DNA of 64,000 bases from Glaciihabitans tibetensis. Its GTDB lineage: Bacteria; Actinomycetota; Actinomycetes; Actinomycetales; Microbacteriaceae. The position numbers were made by a program, and so were the translations under genes. The notes below the pieces were generated by a model that was not told the origin of the DNA, did no database searches, and saw only the letters and a program-made list of their open reading frames with translations. Shown here in pieces: positions 1-9,932 of this stretch. Where the stretch lies: positions 1 to 64,000 of the forward strand of contig NZ_PVTL01000007.1 in NCBI RefSeq assembly GCF_003003265.1, given 5' to 3'. Position 1 is the first letter of the stretch, and every line of letters begins with the position of its first letter.

Positions 1-2
1 CC

Positions 3-71
3 AAAAACAAAGCCGTCCGGCAACTCGAAGCCCTCGGATACGAAGTCACAATCACCCACGCAGCAGCATAA
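3..71 (+). CDS. C-terminal tail of a transposase-like protein (partial, cut by window edge)
   Basis: The window opens inside a reading frame of 22 codons that ends at a TAA. The visible tail contains the string RQLEALGYEVTIT, which resembles the C-terminal end of some actinobacterial insertion-sequence transposases as I remember them. Nothing upstream is available, so neither the family nor whether the gene is intact can be decided. The 175 bases that follow, up to the MFS gene, show no gene. A terminal inverted repeat would be expected here if this is an insertion sequence, but I could not identify one. Confidence 0.35.
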   Translation, partial: KNKAVRQLEALGYEVTITHAAA

Positions 72-246
72 GGAACCTCTATTTACGTATCAGTTCTGGG
101 GCAAATCGGGCCGAAAAGTCGCCAGAACTGCCCAGTCGGCGTGGACGATCGAAGGTTATTGTCCGGTCGGTGAGGATGACCGACGGTTGCAGTCCACTCG
201 GCGTGGCTGGCTCTGGTTGCGATCGACTCGGCGCGCGCCAGCGGTG

Positions 247-1728
247 TCATCGCGGTAGTGCGGCCGGCACCCTCACCGTGAGCACCCGCGCGAAGAGGAG
301 CACGAGGAGTCCGGCCACCGGAACTATGAGCAGGCCGGTGCGTAGCGACGTGGCATCCGCTATCGCACCCACAATCGGCGGCGAAACCAGGAAGCCCACC
401 CGCAGCAACCAGCCGACGAGCGTCAGGCCGGTACCCGGGCGAAATCCGGGCAGGGAATCCGCTGCCTCCATCGCGGCGGGAATGAGCGTCGCGACGCCGA
501 GACCGGCGAGGCCGAATCCGATCACCGTGGCGGGGACCGAGGGAAACGCCAAGGCGATACCCATGCCCACGAAGACGATTGCGCCACCGGCTCGGGCAAC
601 CGCGCGCTGGCCGAATCGGTCAACGAGCCGGTCGCCGAAGATGCGGCCGATGAACTGCATGCCCTGCAAAGCGATGAATCCGATGCCGGCGACGAAGGCG
701 GTCGCACCGAGCGAACCGGACAGGTAGATCGCCGACCAGGAGCTGCCGGAGTCTTCGACCAGTGCGCCCGAGGCGGCGATGACGACCAGGGCGAGAAGTA
801 CGCCGTACTTCGCGACGACGGCGAGGGCGCGCGGGCGGCGGAGCGCGGCTGTGCCGGTGGTGCTGGCGACGTCCGGGGTGGCGGTGGTTCCTGCGGTGGC
901 GGAGGTGCTGGCGGCGCTGGAGGTGCTGGCGATTCCTGCGGTGCCGGTAATTCCTGAGCTGGCGATGCCGGCTGTGGCTGTGGCTGCGGCAGTGGGGGCG
1001 GACTGGTCTGCGGGGTCCTCTGTGGCCTGCGAAAGGGCTTCCGTCGGTTCCGGGCCTGCCAGGAGGAAGCGGTACGCGGCCATCGCCATCAGGCTGAACA
1101 CGACACCGGAGATCGAGAGGTGCACCGGCAGGGGAAGCGCGAATTGCGCGGCGGCCGCGCCGAGGACACCGCCGAGAACCGCGCCCACACTCCAGATCGC
1201 GTGGAACGAGTTCAGGATCGACCGCCGGTAGAGGCGTTGCACGCGCAGGCCGTGGGAGTTCTGCGCGACATCCGTGATGGAGTCCATCGCCCCGGCGAGG
1301 AACAGGCCACCGGCCAGAGCGATCCACGCGGGTGCTACCCCGGCGACGAGGATGCCGACCGCGGTGAAAATAGTGGCGACGACGGCCACCCGCGACGAAC
1401 GGAAGCGTCGGATCAGCATTCCCGCGCTCAGGCCGGCGAGCAGGGCGCCCAACGGAAAGGCTGCGACCGCGACGCCGAAGGCCGCGTTCGAGAGCTCGAG
1501 ATCGGCGACGATCTCGGGGTACCGCGGCAGCAGGTTCGCGAAGATCGCGCCATTCGTGAAGAAGAGGATCGCCACCGCGAAGCGGGCCTGTGCCAACCGA
1601 CGTGGCGAGAGAGGAGCCGGCGGACGAGCGTCTCCGCTGGTTTCGGTGCGCACGGACTCGGTGTGCACGGTCTCGGCGCGCACGGACTTAGGGGGCAGGG
1701 ATTCAGATGGCGGGGATTCAGATGTCAT
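247..1728 (-). CDS. MFS transporter
   Basis: A 493-residue membrane protein of the major facilitator superfamily, probably a 12-helix exporter or permease with unknown substrate. The N-terminal half contains the loop LIRRFRSSRVAVV and the segment DSITDVAQNSHGLRVQ, as in MFS members of the fucose-permease/YbjJ-like type. The central loop between the two six-helix halves is unusually long and low in complexity (Ala/Thr/Ser/Gly repeats around residues 225-300). I place the start at ATG 1728; a GTG 30 bases further upstream is an alternative. The first 50 residues are a hydrophilic Ser/Glu/Thr-rich tail with SVRAETVHTESVRTET-like repeats. It is a single gene, transcribed away from the DUF4032 gene, so no partner suggests a substrate. 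Confidence 0.8.
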   Translation of the reverse strand: MTSESPPSESLPPKSVRAETVHTESVRTETSGDARPPAPLSPRRLAQARFAVAILFFTNGAIFANLLPRYPEIVADLELSNAAFGVAVAAFPLGALLAGLSAGMLIRRFRSSRVAVVATIFTAVGILVAGVAPAWIALAGGLFLAGAMDSITDVAQNSHGLRVQRLYRRSILNSFHAIWSVGAVLGGVLGAAAAQFALPLPVHLSISGVVFSLMAMAAYRFLLAGPEPTEALSQATEDPADQSAPTAAATATAGIASSGITGTAGIASTSSAASTSATAGTTATPDVASTTGTAALRRPRALAVVAKYGVLLALVVIAASGALVEDSGSSWSAIYLSGSLGATAFVAGIGFIALQGMQFIGRIFGDRLVDRFGQRAVARAGGAIVFVGMGIALAFPSVPATVIGFGLAGLGVATLIPAAMEAADSLPGFRPGTGLTLVGWLLRVGFLVSPPIVGAIADATSLRTGLLIVPVAGLLVLLFARVLTVRVPAALPR

Positions 1729-1840
1729 CGTGGGAGAACACTTTCGTGAAGAGAGCACGCGGCTGCGCCGGCTGGATTGTGACTGGGTGAGAGATATTGC
1801 GTCCCGGCGGGCGAAACGGGCGCTCGCGGCCGGAGAAGGA

Positions 1841-1878
1841 GCGTCCCGGAGGGAGTCATAGATCCCTCCGGGAGACGC
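1841..1878 (-). terminator. Stem-loop terminator downstream of the DUF4032 gene
   Basis: The arm GCGTCCCGGAGGGA (1841-1854) pairs with TCCCTCCGGGAGACGC (1863-1878), with a two-base bulge. The short palindrome CCTCCGGGAGG recurs twice more just after it (about 1885-1913), giving three similar units in a row. The position, 85 bases past the DUF4032 stop, fits a terminator for that gene. There is no clear U-tract. Confidence 0.6.
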
Positions 1879-1962
1879 TTTCCCCCTCCGGGAGGCACTT
1901 CTCCCTCCGGGAGGGGCCCGCCGCGGCCGACCGACGTAGTGCCTACTCCGCCGGAGCTCGAG

Positions 1963-3243
1963 CTAGACCTTCAGTCGCCAGTCGTCCTCGTCCACGACCT
2001 CGGTGGGCATCGTGATCGACCCGGTGGGCGGGTTGATGACGGTGGCCTCGTCACGACGGTGGCGGAGGACCACGTCGACGTAAGAGTTCAGTGCTTCGGC
2101 GAGGGGGATGTCTCGTGCCTCGTTCTGCGACATGTACCAGCGGTGGTCCAGCAGCTGGTGGAACACCTCTGCAGGTTCCAGCCGCCCGCGCAGGTCCTTC
2201 GGGATCGCGCGGATAACAGGCTCGAACACACGGGCGAGCCATTCGTGCGCGATCATCTCTTCGTCGACCTCACCCTTCTTGTGGAAGGTGACGGTGTAGG
2301 AGTCGAGGTCGTTGAGCAGCCGCCGCGCCTGGTTTTCTTGCGCGTCCAGCCCGGTGAGGCGGAGCAGGCGGCGCTGGTGGTGCCCGGCGTCGACAACCTT
2401 GGGCTGGATGCGAACCTGGGTGCCCGTGTCATCCGTTTTGATTGCAAGCTCTTCGATGTCGAAACCGAGGTCGTTGAGGCGCTCGACCCGCTGGTTGATG
2501 CGCCAGCGTTCGGACTGGTCGAACTCCTCGGAGCCGGTCAGTTCCTTCCACAGGGTGCGGTAGGCGGCGACGATTCCGTTGCTGATCCCGACCGGGTCGA
2601 AGTCCTCGTCGAGACGGCCACCGGCCTGCAGGTCGAGCAGTTCGCCGGCGATATTTACGCGGGCGATCTCGAGGTCGTTCTCGCGCTGACCGTTCGAAAG
2701 CTTGTTGTAGAGCTGGCCGGTTTCTGCGTCCACCAGGTAGGCGGCGAACGCCCCGGCGTCGCGACGGAACAGCGTGTTCGACAGCGAGACGTCACCCCAG
2801 AAGAACCCGACGATGTGCAGGCGAACCAACAACACCGCGAGGGCGTCGACGAGGCGGGTACCGGTGTCGGGGCGGAGGCTCTGCGAGTAGAGCGCGCGAT
2901 AGGGCAGGGAGAAACGCAGGTGCCGCGTGACCAGGGCGGAGTCGAGTTCGATGCCGTCGACCGTGCTGCGGTTGGTGATCACCGCGACCGGGTCAACACA
3001 CGGGATCTCGAGGCGCTGCAGGGTGCGGAGCATCTCGTACTCGCGACGGGCGAACTCTGCCGAGGTTTCCTTGATGGCAACGACGTAGCCGCTCAGGTGA
3101 GCGAAGCGCACGAGGTGTCGCGAAATTCCCTTGGGGAGTGCGGCGATGGAGTCGTCTGGCCAGACCTCGAGCGGAAGTGCCCAGGGCAGGTCGAGCAGCG
3201 CCGGGTCGACGATCGCGGAGGTGATGTTGAGGGAGCCACTCAT
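1963..3243 (-). CDS. DUF4032 family protein (kinase-like fold)
   Basis: A 426-residue protein starting MSGSLNITS, recognised as the actinobacterial DUF4032 family. The N-terminal half has features of an LPS-kinase/Kdo-kinase-like fold: LVRFAHLSGYVVAIKET around residues 45-60 with a candidate ATP-site Lys, and RLHIVGFFWGDVSLSNTLF around residues 150-170, which resembles a catalytic HGD-type loop with Gly-Asp. The C-terminal half is the DUF4032 domain proper (WRINQRVERLNDLGFDI onwards). I chose ATG 3243 because the residues encoded upstream come from a simple 19-bp repeat tract and are not conserved-looking. The in vivo role is not known to me. The gene stands alone between two terminator-like hairpins. 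Confidence 0.8.
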   Translation of the reverse strand: MSGSLNITSAIVDPALLDLPWALPLEVWPDDSIAALPKGISRHLVRFAHLSGYVVAIKETSAEFARREYEMLRTLQRLEIPCVDPVAVITNRSTVDGIELDSALVTRHLRFSLPYRALYSQSLRPDTGTRLVDALAVLLVRLHIVGFFWGDVSLSNTLFRRDAGAFAAYLVDAETGQLYNKLSNGQRENDLEIARVNIAGELLDLQAGGRLDEDFDPVGISNGIVAAYRTLWKELTGSEEFDQSERWRINQRVERLNDLGFDIEELAIKTDDTGTQVRIQPKVVDAGHHQRRLLRLTGLDAQENQARRLLNDLDSYTVTFHKKGEVDEEMIAHEWLARVFEPVIRAIPKDLRGRLEPAEVFHQLLDHRWYMSQNEARDIPLAEALNSYVDVVLRHRRDEATVINPPTGSITMPTEVVDEDDWRLKV

Positions 3244-3270
3244 AGTGCCGTTGAGCCTCTCGTAGAGATA

Positions 3271-3318
3271 GGTAGCGATGGAGTAGCGAGGTAGCGATGG
3301 AGTAGCGAGGTAGCGATG
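3271..3318. repeat. 19-bp tandem repeat upstream of the DUF4032 gene
   Basis: Two and a half head-to-tail copies of GGTAGCGATGGAGTAGCGA, followed by looser copies of GTAGCGAT up to about 3395. They lie in the 5' leader of the DUF4032 gene, immediately before its start. Confidence 0.8.
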
Positions 3319-3414
3319 AAGCGGTGCTGGAGTAGCGATGATTCGGTGCTGTGTAGCGGGCCGCGATAGCACTGAAGCGGTGCAGGAGTAGCGACAGAAC
3401 CGGTGCGACCCAAG

Positions 3415-3457
3415 ACGAGGAGCCTGCCGCCCAGATGTCGGGCAACAGGCTCCTCGT
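3415..3457 (-). terminator. Stem-loop between the ABC ATPase and DUF4032 genes
   Basis: A perfect 12-bp stem, ACGAGGAGCCTG (3415-3426) with CAGGCTCCTCGT (3446-3457), and a 19-base loop. It lies 37 bases after the stop of the ABC ATPase gene and should terminate its transcript. Confidence 0.75.
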
Positions 3458-3494
3458 TCGCTGGGGCTAGGCGCCCCGCTGGTTTGTCAGTGCC

Positions 3495-4589
<1,095 letters not shown>

Positions 4590-4822
4590 GTTAAATTGCT
4601 CCTTCACCGGCAGGTACGTGCCGGACGATCCGAGTGAATGGACGGTGGACGAACCACCACCGGCCATTATGTCACTGTCTAGGACCCGGCGATAGGCGCG
4701 TACTCAGAACAGTTGGTTATGGTGATACCCGCGAACGTTTGGACGATTCCCAGAGTCTCGCCCTAACCTTCTAGACGCGCGCGGCCTTTACCTGGGGCCG
4801 CCACCCGAAATTTTCCAGCGTA

Positions 4823-5749
4823 ATGAGTGAGGTTCTTTTGACCAACGGGAGTACCGGAGACGGCAATCTCAGCAAGAGCGAGAGCCGCGAGGCTGCACGG
4901 GCGAAGGCGAAAGCCATCCGCGACTCCCGCAAGCGCAAGGACCGCGCCGGCAAGCTGTTCCTTCAGGGCGGCATCATCGTCGGCGCGCTTGCCATCATCA
5001 CCGTCATCGTTCTCGTGCTGGTCAATACCCAGCGTCCCGCGGGCCCCGGCCCCCTGAACATGCTGAGCGACGGAATCAAGATCGGCGCCGGCATGATCGC
5101 CCTGCCGACGGCCGCCCTCGAGGCTGAAGCCGAGCCGGTGCCGAACGCCATCGCCGAAGACTCCGAAGTGATCGACATCCAGATCTACGTCGACTACCTC
5201 TGCCCGTTCTGCAAGATCTTCGAAGACACCAACACCGAGCAGCTCGAGTCGTGGCTCGAGCGCGGGGCCGTCACGGTGGAGGTGCACCCCATCTCGATCC
5301 TCAACTCGAATTCGATGGGCACCCAGTACTCCACCCGCTCGGCGAACGTCGCCGCGTGCGTCGCCAACTTCGCCCCGGACAGCTTCTGGGCCGTCAACAA
5401 GGCCCTCTTCGCCAACCAGCCGGAGGAGCGCACCGCTGGCCTCTCCGATGACGAGCTGCTCGAGGTCGTGTCCGACGCCGGCCTCACCCCGACGGACGCC
5501 ATCGAATCGTGCGTGCGCGACCAGACATTCAAAACCTGGGTGGGGGATGCCACGTTGCGAGCACTGGACGGGCCCGTCCCTAACTCTGAGGCGCTCGTGA
5601 AGGGCACGCCGACCGTAGTCGTGGATGGTCTCAAGTACGAGGGTGCCGTGGATGACCCCGACGCGTTCGCGCAGTTCGTGATCCAGGCCGCCGGAGCCAC
5701 CTTCAGCGAGAACTCGACGGCCACCCCCACGCCGACGCCCGCGCCGTAA
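4823..5749 (+). CDS. Membrane-anchored DsbA-like thioredoxin protein
   Basis: A 308-residue protein with a charged cytoplasmic N-terminus (residues 1-46), one transmembrane helix (about 47-68), and an extracytoplasmic thioredoxin-like domain of the DsbA/DSBA-like (Thioredoxin_4) type. The active-site motif is CPFC (C127, C130) inside YVDYLCPFCKIFE. The cis-proline loop is probably KGTPTVVVDG near residue 258. It should catalyse thiol-disulfide exchange on exported proteins. The protein ends in a short Thr-Pro repeat tail. It is transcribed divergently from the ABC ATPase gene and ends at a strong bidirectional hairpin. Start ATG 4823 is assigned without a convincing Shine-Dalgarno sequence. 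Confidence 0.85.
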   Translation: MSEVLLTNGSTGDGNLSKSESREAARAKAKAIRDSRKRKDRAGKLFLQGGIIVGALAIITVIVLVLVNTQRPAGPGPLNMLSDGIKIGAGMIALPTAALEAEAEPVPNAIAEDSEVIDIQIYVDYLCPFCKIFEDTNTEQLESWLERGAVTVEVHPISILNSNSMGTQYSTRSANVAACVANFAPDSFWAVNKALFANQPEERTAGLSDDELLEVVSDAGLTPTDAIESCVRDQTFKTWVGDATLRALDGPVPNSEALVKGTPTVVVDGLKYEGAVDDPDAFAQFVIQAAGATFSENSTATPTPTPAP

Positions 5750-5784
5750 CGCAGAGCGCGGTAACGCAGAGCGCGGTAACGCAC

Positions 5785-5837
5785 AAAAGGCGCTGGCCCC
5801 CGATCGACGAAATGTCGGCCGGGGGCCAGCGCCTTTT
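5785..5837. terminator. Perfect 17-bp bidirectional terminator hairpin
   Basis: AAAAGGCGCTGGCCCCC (5785-5801) pairs without mismatch with GGGGGCCAGCGCCTTTT (5821-5837) around a 19-base loop. Flanking A and T runs provide a U-tract on both strands. It separates the convergent thioredoxin and acetate-transporter genes and should stop both. Just before it, the sequence GCAGAGCGCGGTAAC is tandemly repeated. Confidence 0.9.
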
Positions 5838-5909
5838 GGCTACGCGGGCAGTCCTGCGCGGTGGTGACCAGCGCGGTGCTGCGGTGCTGCGGTGCTGCGG
5901 TGCGGGGAC

Positions 5910-6509
5910 CTACTTGCGCGGCCAGACCGGCAGCACGGTGCGCTTCGAGGTGGCGTTGAGCACCACGGCGAAGGAGCCGTACCAGGCCAGCAGCGCGGTG
6001 ATGATTCCGAGCCAGCCGCCGATGCGGTGCAGGGCCTCGATGCCGGCGAGGTCGCTGATCGCGAGGGCGAAGAAGGTGAGCGTCAGTGCGACGAACACGG
6101 CGAAGATCGAGCCGTTCGTCTGGCGAGCAGCGACGGTCATGTACGCGGTGAAGATCGCCCAGCCGAGCAGGAAGACGCCCACACCGACGGCGCCAGCCGC
6201 TTCGCCGCTCGGGGTGGTCTCGAGGTACCAGAAGGCCAGCCAGAACGCGCCGTAGGAGGTGAACGCGGTCGCGCCGAAGGTGTTCTTGTTCGCGAACTCC
6301 CACACGCCCGCGATGATCTGCGCGATGCCGCCGTAGAAAAGGGCGAGGCCCAGTACAGACGCGCTCGACTCGATCAGCCCGGCGTTAGCCACGCTGAGCA
6401 CGAAGGTGGTCAGTGCGAAAGCGGCGAGCCCGAGCGATCCGGGGTCGGCGGGAGGGGTGGATGCCGCGGGGGCGACGCGTGTGGCAGGGGAAAGCTGGTC
6501 GGTGCTCAT
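5910..6509 (-). CDS. GPR1/FUN34/YaaH (SatP) family acetate transporter
   Basis: A 199-residue, six-helix inner-membrane protein of the acetate/succinate uptake family. The start of the membrane domain, DPGSLGLAAFALTTFVLS, corresponds to the family signature (N-P-x-P-L-G-L-x-x-F), and the conserved segments YGGIAQIIAG and SYGAFWLAFW follow. The role is monocarboxylate (acetate) uptake or release in symport with protons. ATG 6509 has AAAGAGAG upstream as a ribosome binding site. It is a single gene, 128 bases downstream of the FAD-oxidase operon on the same strand; read-through from that operon is possible but not evident. Confidence 0.85.
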   Translation of the reverse strand: MSTDQLSPATRVAPAASTPPADPGSLGLAAFALTTFVLSVANAGLIESSASVLGLALFYGGIAQIIAGVWEFANKNTFGATAFTSYGAFWLAFWYLETTPSGEAAGAVGVGVFLLGWAIFTAYMTVAARQTNGSIFAVFVALTLTFFALAISDLAGIEALHRIGGWLGIITALLAWYGSFAVVLNATSKRTVLPVWPRK

Positions 6510-6637
6510 GAAACTCTCTTTGTGGTGGGGGAGGGGCGACAGGCCGAAGGCGCGCCGCAGACGATTATCGCAGCAGTCGCCGCGACACCAGCCGCTACAG
6601 CAGCAGTCGCCCCGTCGCCCGCCCCACCGAGCGACAG

Positions 6638-8338
6638 CTAGCCGAGAGCGCTCTGCTCCACCTTCGTGGTGCTGCCGAGCACAACCTTGCCCGGGTTGAA
6701 CGTTCCCTTGGGGTCGGCCGCGTCGAAGAGGCCGCGCATCATCGCGATGCCCTCGCTGGAGATGTCTTCCTCGAGCCACGGAGCGTGCTCGAGCCCGACA
6801 CCGTGGTGGTGCGAGACCGTTCCTCCGTTGGTGATGAACGCCTGCTGGATGGCGGTCTTCACCACGTCGTACTGGGCGATGGCATCGCCGGTGGAGACAA
6901 AGGCGAACGTGAAGTAGAGGCAGGCGCCCGAGTGGTACGAGTGCGACATGTGGGCCATGATCCAGCCCTTCACCCCGATCTCGTCGAACGCACGGTTGGC
7001 GCTGGCGATCACGTCTGTGTACAGCGGGAGGAGCTTCGACCAGGGAGCGGCTGTCTCCGAGACATCCGCCGAGCCCCCAAAGTCCAGGAAGAAGTCTCGG
7101 ATGTACGGGGTGTCGAACTTCTTCTGGTCGTAGAGCACTCCGGGCCCCTTGCCGACGCTGACGCCGCCGTGCTTCTTGACGATGGAGGCCACCAGCTTCT
7201 GGTTGCGCGACACGAGCTCGTCGCCGCCCTCGTACCCCACGAAGGAGAGGCACATCTTGGTCGTGTCCCAACCCTTCGCCTTGAGGAACACGCCGAGTCC
7301 CTTGGTCACCAGGCTGGAGAGGCCCTTGCTCGCCTTGCTCGTGGCAAACGAAAAGACCGTCTCGTTACCGTCGGAGACGCGGGTCACCGAGGGGCTCGCG
7401 TCGCTCTCGGAGATCGCCTGCATCGCGGCGAGGCCGGCGCGCCACGTCGGGTAGAGGTAGGCGAGGATCTCGCGGTTGGCGGGGATGCGGTGCACCTGCA
7501 CGGTCACCTCGGTGATCACGCCGAGGCGGCCCTCGCTGCCCAAAATCATCTCGCGGACGCTCGGCCCGGTCGAGGCGCTGGGGATGGCGCGGATGACGAG
7601 CACACCGCCGGGGCGCACGACCCGCAGGCCCTTCGCGATGTCGGCGATGTCGCCATACTTGTCCGACTGCATGCCGGAGGAGCGGGTGGCAACCCAGCCG
7701 CCGACGGTCGAGTGGGTGAAGCTGTCGGGGAAGTGCCCGATGGTCCAGCCGGCCTTGGTGAGTTCGGCTTCGAGATCGGGGCCCTGGGCGCCAGCCTGGA
7801 TGCGGGCGAGTCCGGATCCCTCGTCAATGTCGAGAACCCGGTTGAGGCGCCCGAGGTCGAGCGAGATCACGGTGCGCTCCTCGGTCGCGAGGGGCTCGAG
7901 GCTGCCGACGATGTTGCTGCCGCCGCCGAACGGGATGATGACCGCGTCGGCTTCGACCGCGGCATCCACGATGTCCTGCACCTCGGCCTCGTCCGCGGGG
8001 TAGATGACCACGTCGGGTACCCGGGCCAGGTCTCCCGCGCGCACCCGGAGCAGGTCACGGATGCTCTTTCCGAAGGTGTGGATGACCCGGTCCATGTCAT
8101 TGGTCGTGAGGTACGTCGCCCCGACTATGCCGGTCAGTGCGGTGAGAAACGCGTCGCTGGCACGGCTGGCCGGAACATCCAGATCCTCGAATGCCATCGA
8201 GGTGGGCTCTGTCGGCAGCGACAGGTCAACTCCGACGGCGGACTTCAGGAAGGGAGCGAACCCCGGCTTGTTCTCGTGGTGGAAAGCGATGCCCTCCAGG
8301 CCCCAGCCCCACCACTTCATGTGCTTGACGTCGGTCAC
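6638..8338 (-). CDS. Alkyldihydroxyacetonephosphate synthase (AGPS)-like FAD-binding protein
   Basis: A 566-residue flavoprotein of the vanillyl-alcohol-oxidase fold that matches the AGPS branch specifically. The N-terminus MKWWGWGLEG, the FAD pyrophosphate loop IPFGGGSNIVGS, the region SSGMQSDKYGDI, and the C-terminal active-site motif SHHHGVGLEHAPWL are AGPS hallmarks. AGPS swaps the acyl chain of acyl-DHAP for a fatty alcohol, forming the ether bond of ether lipids. The start is GTG 8338, preceded by AAAGGAG; its first bases overlap the stop of the acyltransferase gene by 4 bp, indicating translational coupling. The divergent operon encodes a fatty acyl-CoA reductase, the expected source of the fatty alcohol. 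A generic FAD-linked oxidase is the alternative, but the HHHG motif argues against it. Confidence 0.85.
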   Translation of the reverse strand: MTDVKHMKWWGWGLEGIAFHHENKPGFAPFLKSAVGVDLSLPTEPTSMAFEDLDVPASRASDAFLTALTGIVGATYLTTNDMDRVIHTFGKSIRDLLRVRAGDLARVPDVVIYPADEAEVQDIVDAAVEADAVIIPFGGGSNIVGSLEPLATEERTVISLDLGRLNRVLDIDEGSGLARIQAGAQGPDLEAELTKAGWTIGHFPDSFTHSTVGGWVATRSSGMQSDKYGDIADIAKGLRVVRPGGVLVIRAIPSASTGPSVREMILGSEGRLGVITEVTVQVHRIPANREILAYLYPTWRAGLAAMQAISESDASPSVTRVSDGNETVFSFATSKASKGLSSLVTKGLGVFLKAKGWDTTKMCLSFVGYEGGDELVSRNQKLVASIVKKHGGVSVGKGPGVLYDQKKFDTPYIRDFFLDFGGSADVSETAAPWSKLLPLYTDVIASANRAFDEIGVKGWIMAHMSHSYHSGACLYFTFAFVSTGDAIAQYDVVKTAIQQAFITNGGTVSHHHGVGLEHAPWLEEDISSEGIAMMRGLFDAADPKGTFNPGKVVLGSTTKVEQSALG

Positions 8339-9087
8339 GGGCGAACTCCTTTGGGGGCGGTGGGCTGGCCAAGAACGATGGCCGTGTTGGTATCTCGCAG
8401 GCGAGTGATTTCGGCGCGCAGACGAGCCGAGAACTGGGCCGCACCCTCGTCGGGGAGGGCGTAGAGCGGTTCGCCGAACACAATACCGACCCGGGGACGC
8501 CCGGGGCGCGGCCAGTTCGTCCCGCGGGGATGCGCGATGTGCACTCCGATCAGCGCGAGCGGGATGCACGGCACCTCGCAGGAGGCGGCGAGTGCGGCGG
8601 CGCCGGGCTTGAACGCGCCGAATTCGCCGTCGCGCGACCGGGTGCCCTCGGGGAATATGAGCAGGGGGATGCCGCGGAGCAGGAGCGAGCGGGCGCTGAC
8701 CGAGTGCGCGCTCGGGGTGGAGCGGCGCACGGGGAACGCATTGAAGAACAGGGCAGTCAACCCGCGACGCCACCACACGTCGAAGAAGTAGTCCGCGGCG
8801 GCGCCGGCGGCGAGGTACCGGGCGAGGCGTCGGGGGAGCGCTCCGAATATCAGGGGGGTGTCCAGGTGACTGGAATGGTTCGCCACCACTACGAACGGAC
8901 CCTTCACGTCGCGGAGGCGTTCGCGGCCGATGACGGTGACGTTGGTGAGGGTCCAGATGAGCGGTTTGAGGAGGCCGCGCTGGGCGACATAGCGGATGCT
9001 GGCGTGGCCGGGCGAGGCAAACCTGTCACGCGGCTCCGTGCTCGCGGCGCCGATGACTCCGGGGCTCCGGGGCACTCCGACGGTCAT
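8335..9087 (-). CDS. PlsC-type 1-acylglycerol-3-phosphate acyltransferase
   Basis: A 250-residue acyltransferase. Motif I is NHSSHLDT (the HX4D catalytic pair, near residue 69), motif II is FFNAFPVRR, motif III is IFPEGTRSRDGEFGAFKPGAAALA, and motif IV is CIPLALIG. It transfers an acyl chain to glycerol-phosphate-type acceptors at the membrane. In this operon the acceptor could be 1-alkyl-glycerol-3-phosphate, or DHAP to supply the AGPS substrate. The start ATG 9087 overlaps the stop of the SDR gene by 4 bp (ATGA), and its own stop overlaps the AGPS start. It is therefore the middle gene of a coupled three-gene operon. Substrate assignment is inferred from context only. Confidence 0.85.
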   Translation of the reverse strand: MTVGVPRSPGVIGAASTEPRDRFASPGHASIRYVAQRGLLKPLIWTLTNVTVIGRERLRDVKGPFVVVANHSSHLDTPLIFGALPRRLARYLAAGAAADYFFDVWWRRGLTALFFNAFPVRRSTPSAHSVSARSLLLRGIPLLIFPEGTRSRDGEFGAFKPGAAALAASCEVPCIPLALIGVHIAHPRGTNWPRPGRPRVGIVFGEPLYALPDEGAAQFSARLRAEITRLRDTNTAIVLGQPTAPKGVRP

Positions 9088-9863
9088 CGTGCGGTTGCCT
9101 TTCTGCGACTGGACGAAATTGCGGAGGAGAAGCTCCGGATTGCGCTGCGTGGAGCATGCCGAGCCATCCAGATGAGGGCTCGGTACCGAACTGTGGGTAT
9201 GGAGATCATTTTGCCTCGCTTTACGTCGCGTAAGCACGCGGTTACGAGTTGTTCGGCGTCCAGCCACATCAGGTTTGGAATGCTGCTCGCCCCGATGCCG
9301 GCGCGCTCGTGAAACTCGGTGCGCACCCATCCGGGGCAGAGCGCCGTCACGACGATTCCGGTTCCGCGCAGCTCGACCGCGAGTCCCTCGGTGAACGAGG
9401 TAACCCAGGCCTTGATCGCCGAGTAACTTCCCATCGTGATGAAGCCCGCTGTGCTTGACACATTGATGATGTTTCCGGCTCCGCGGGGCAGCATGCCCCG
9501 GGCCGCGGCGCCCGACAGAACCAGAACCGCCCGGCACATCACCTCGAAGCCCCGGTCATGCTCCGACACATCCGCATCGATGAGAGAGGTATGCATGCCG
9601 AAGCCTGCGTTATTGACCACCAGATCGACCGGTCGGGTGGGATCCTCCAGGCGGGCGGCCAGCCGGGCGACCGCGTCGCGGTCGGCCAGGTCGGCCTCGA
9701 TCGTTTCCACGGTGCGACCAAGTGCGCGCAGCTCGGTTGCCATCTCGGCGAGCCGTTCCGCCCCGCGAGCGACCAGCACCAGGTCGTATCCTTCGCCCGC
9801 GAGTTGTCGTGCGAACGCGGCTCCAATGCCAGACGTTCCACCGGTGACGAAAGCTACTACCAT
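9084..9863 (-). CDS. Short-chain dehydrogenase/reductase (candidate acyl/alkyl-DHAP reductase)
   Basis: A 259-residue classical SDR. The coenzyme-binding motif TGGTSGIG lies at about residues 6-13, NNAG at about 83, the catalytic Ser in NVSSTAG, and YSAIKAW gives the YxxxK pair. It is an NAD(P)-dependent ketone reductase. As first gene of the operon with PlsC and AGPS homologues, the simplest role is reduction of the keto group of 1-alkyl-DHAP (or acyl-DHAP), the step after ether-bond formation. I prefer ATG 9863, where TATCCT six bases upstream could be a -10 box of a leaderless transcript; an in-frame upstream ATG at 9905 would add 14 residues. The C-terminal segment from about residue 210 is basic and unlike the core. 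Confidence 0.8.
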   Translation of the reverse strand: MVVAFVTGGTSGIGAAFARQLAGEGYDLVLVARGAERLAEMATELRALGRTVETIEADLADRDAVARLAARLEDPTRPVDLVVNNAGFGMHTSLIDADVSEHDRGFEVMCRAVLVLSGAAARGMLPRGAGNIINVSSTAGFITMGSYSAIKAWVTSFTEGLAVELRGTGIVVTALCPGWVRTEFHERAGIGASSIPNLMWLDAEQLVTACLRDVKRGKMISIPTVRYRALIWMARHAPRSAIRSFSSAISSSRRKATAR

Positions 9864-9932
9864 CCGGTTAGGATACGCTGCGGACAACACTTTTCCGACT
9901 CGCACGCTGCGTCAGAAAGCGAAGGTTGGACG
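9864..9932. promoter_or_regulatory. Short divergent promoter region of the ether-lipid gene cluster
   Basis: Only 69 bases separate the starts of the two divergent operons, so their promoters must overlap and are likely co-regulated. On the minus strand TATCCT sits 6 bases before ATG 9863 as a possible -10 box. I see no clear palindromic operator. Confidence 0.45.

Noticed and set aside
1939-3294. Long open frame antisense to the DUF4032 gene
   Set aside because: It is the complementary-strand shadow of a GC-rich gene; its translation is Val/Glu/Asp/Arg-rich with no domain, whereas the opposite strand has a clear family match.
6785-8464. A 559-codon frame antisense to the AGPS gene
   Set aside because: Shadow of the AGPS frame; composition is typical of antisense reading in high-GC DNA and there are no motifs.
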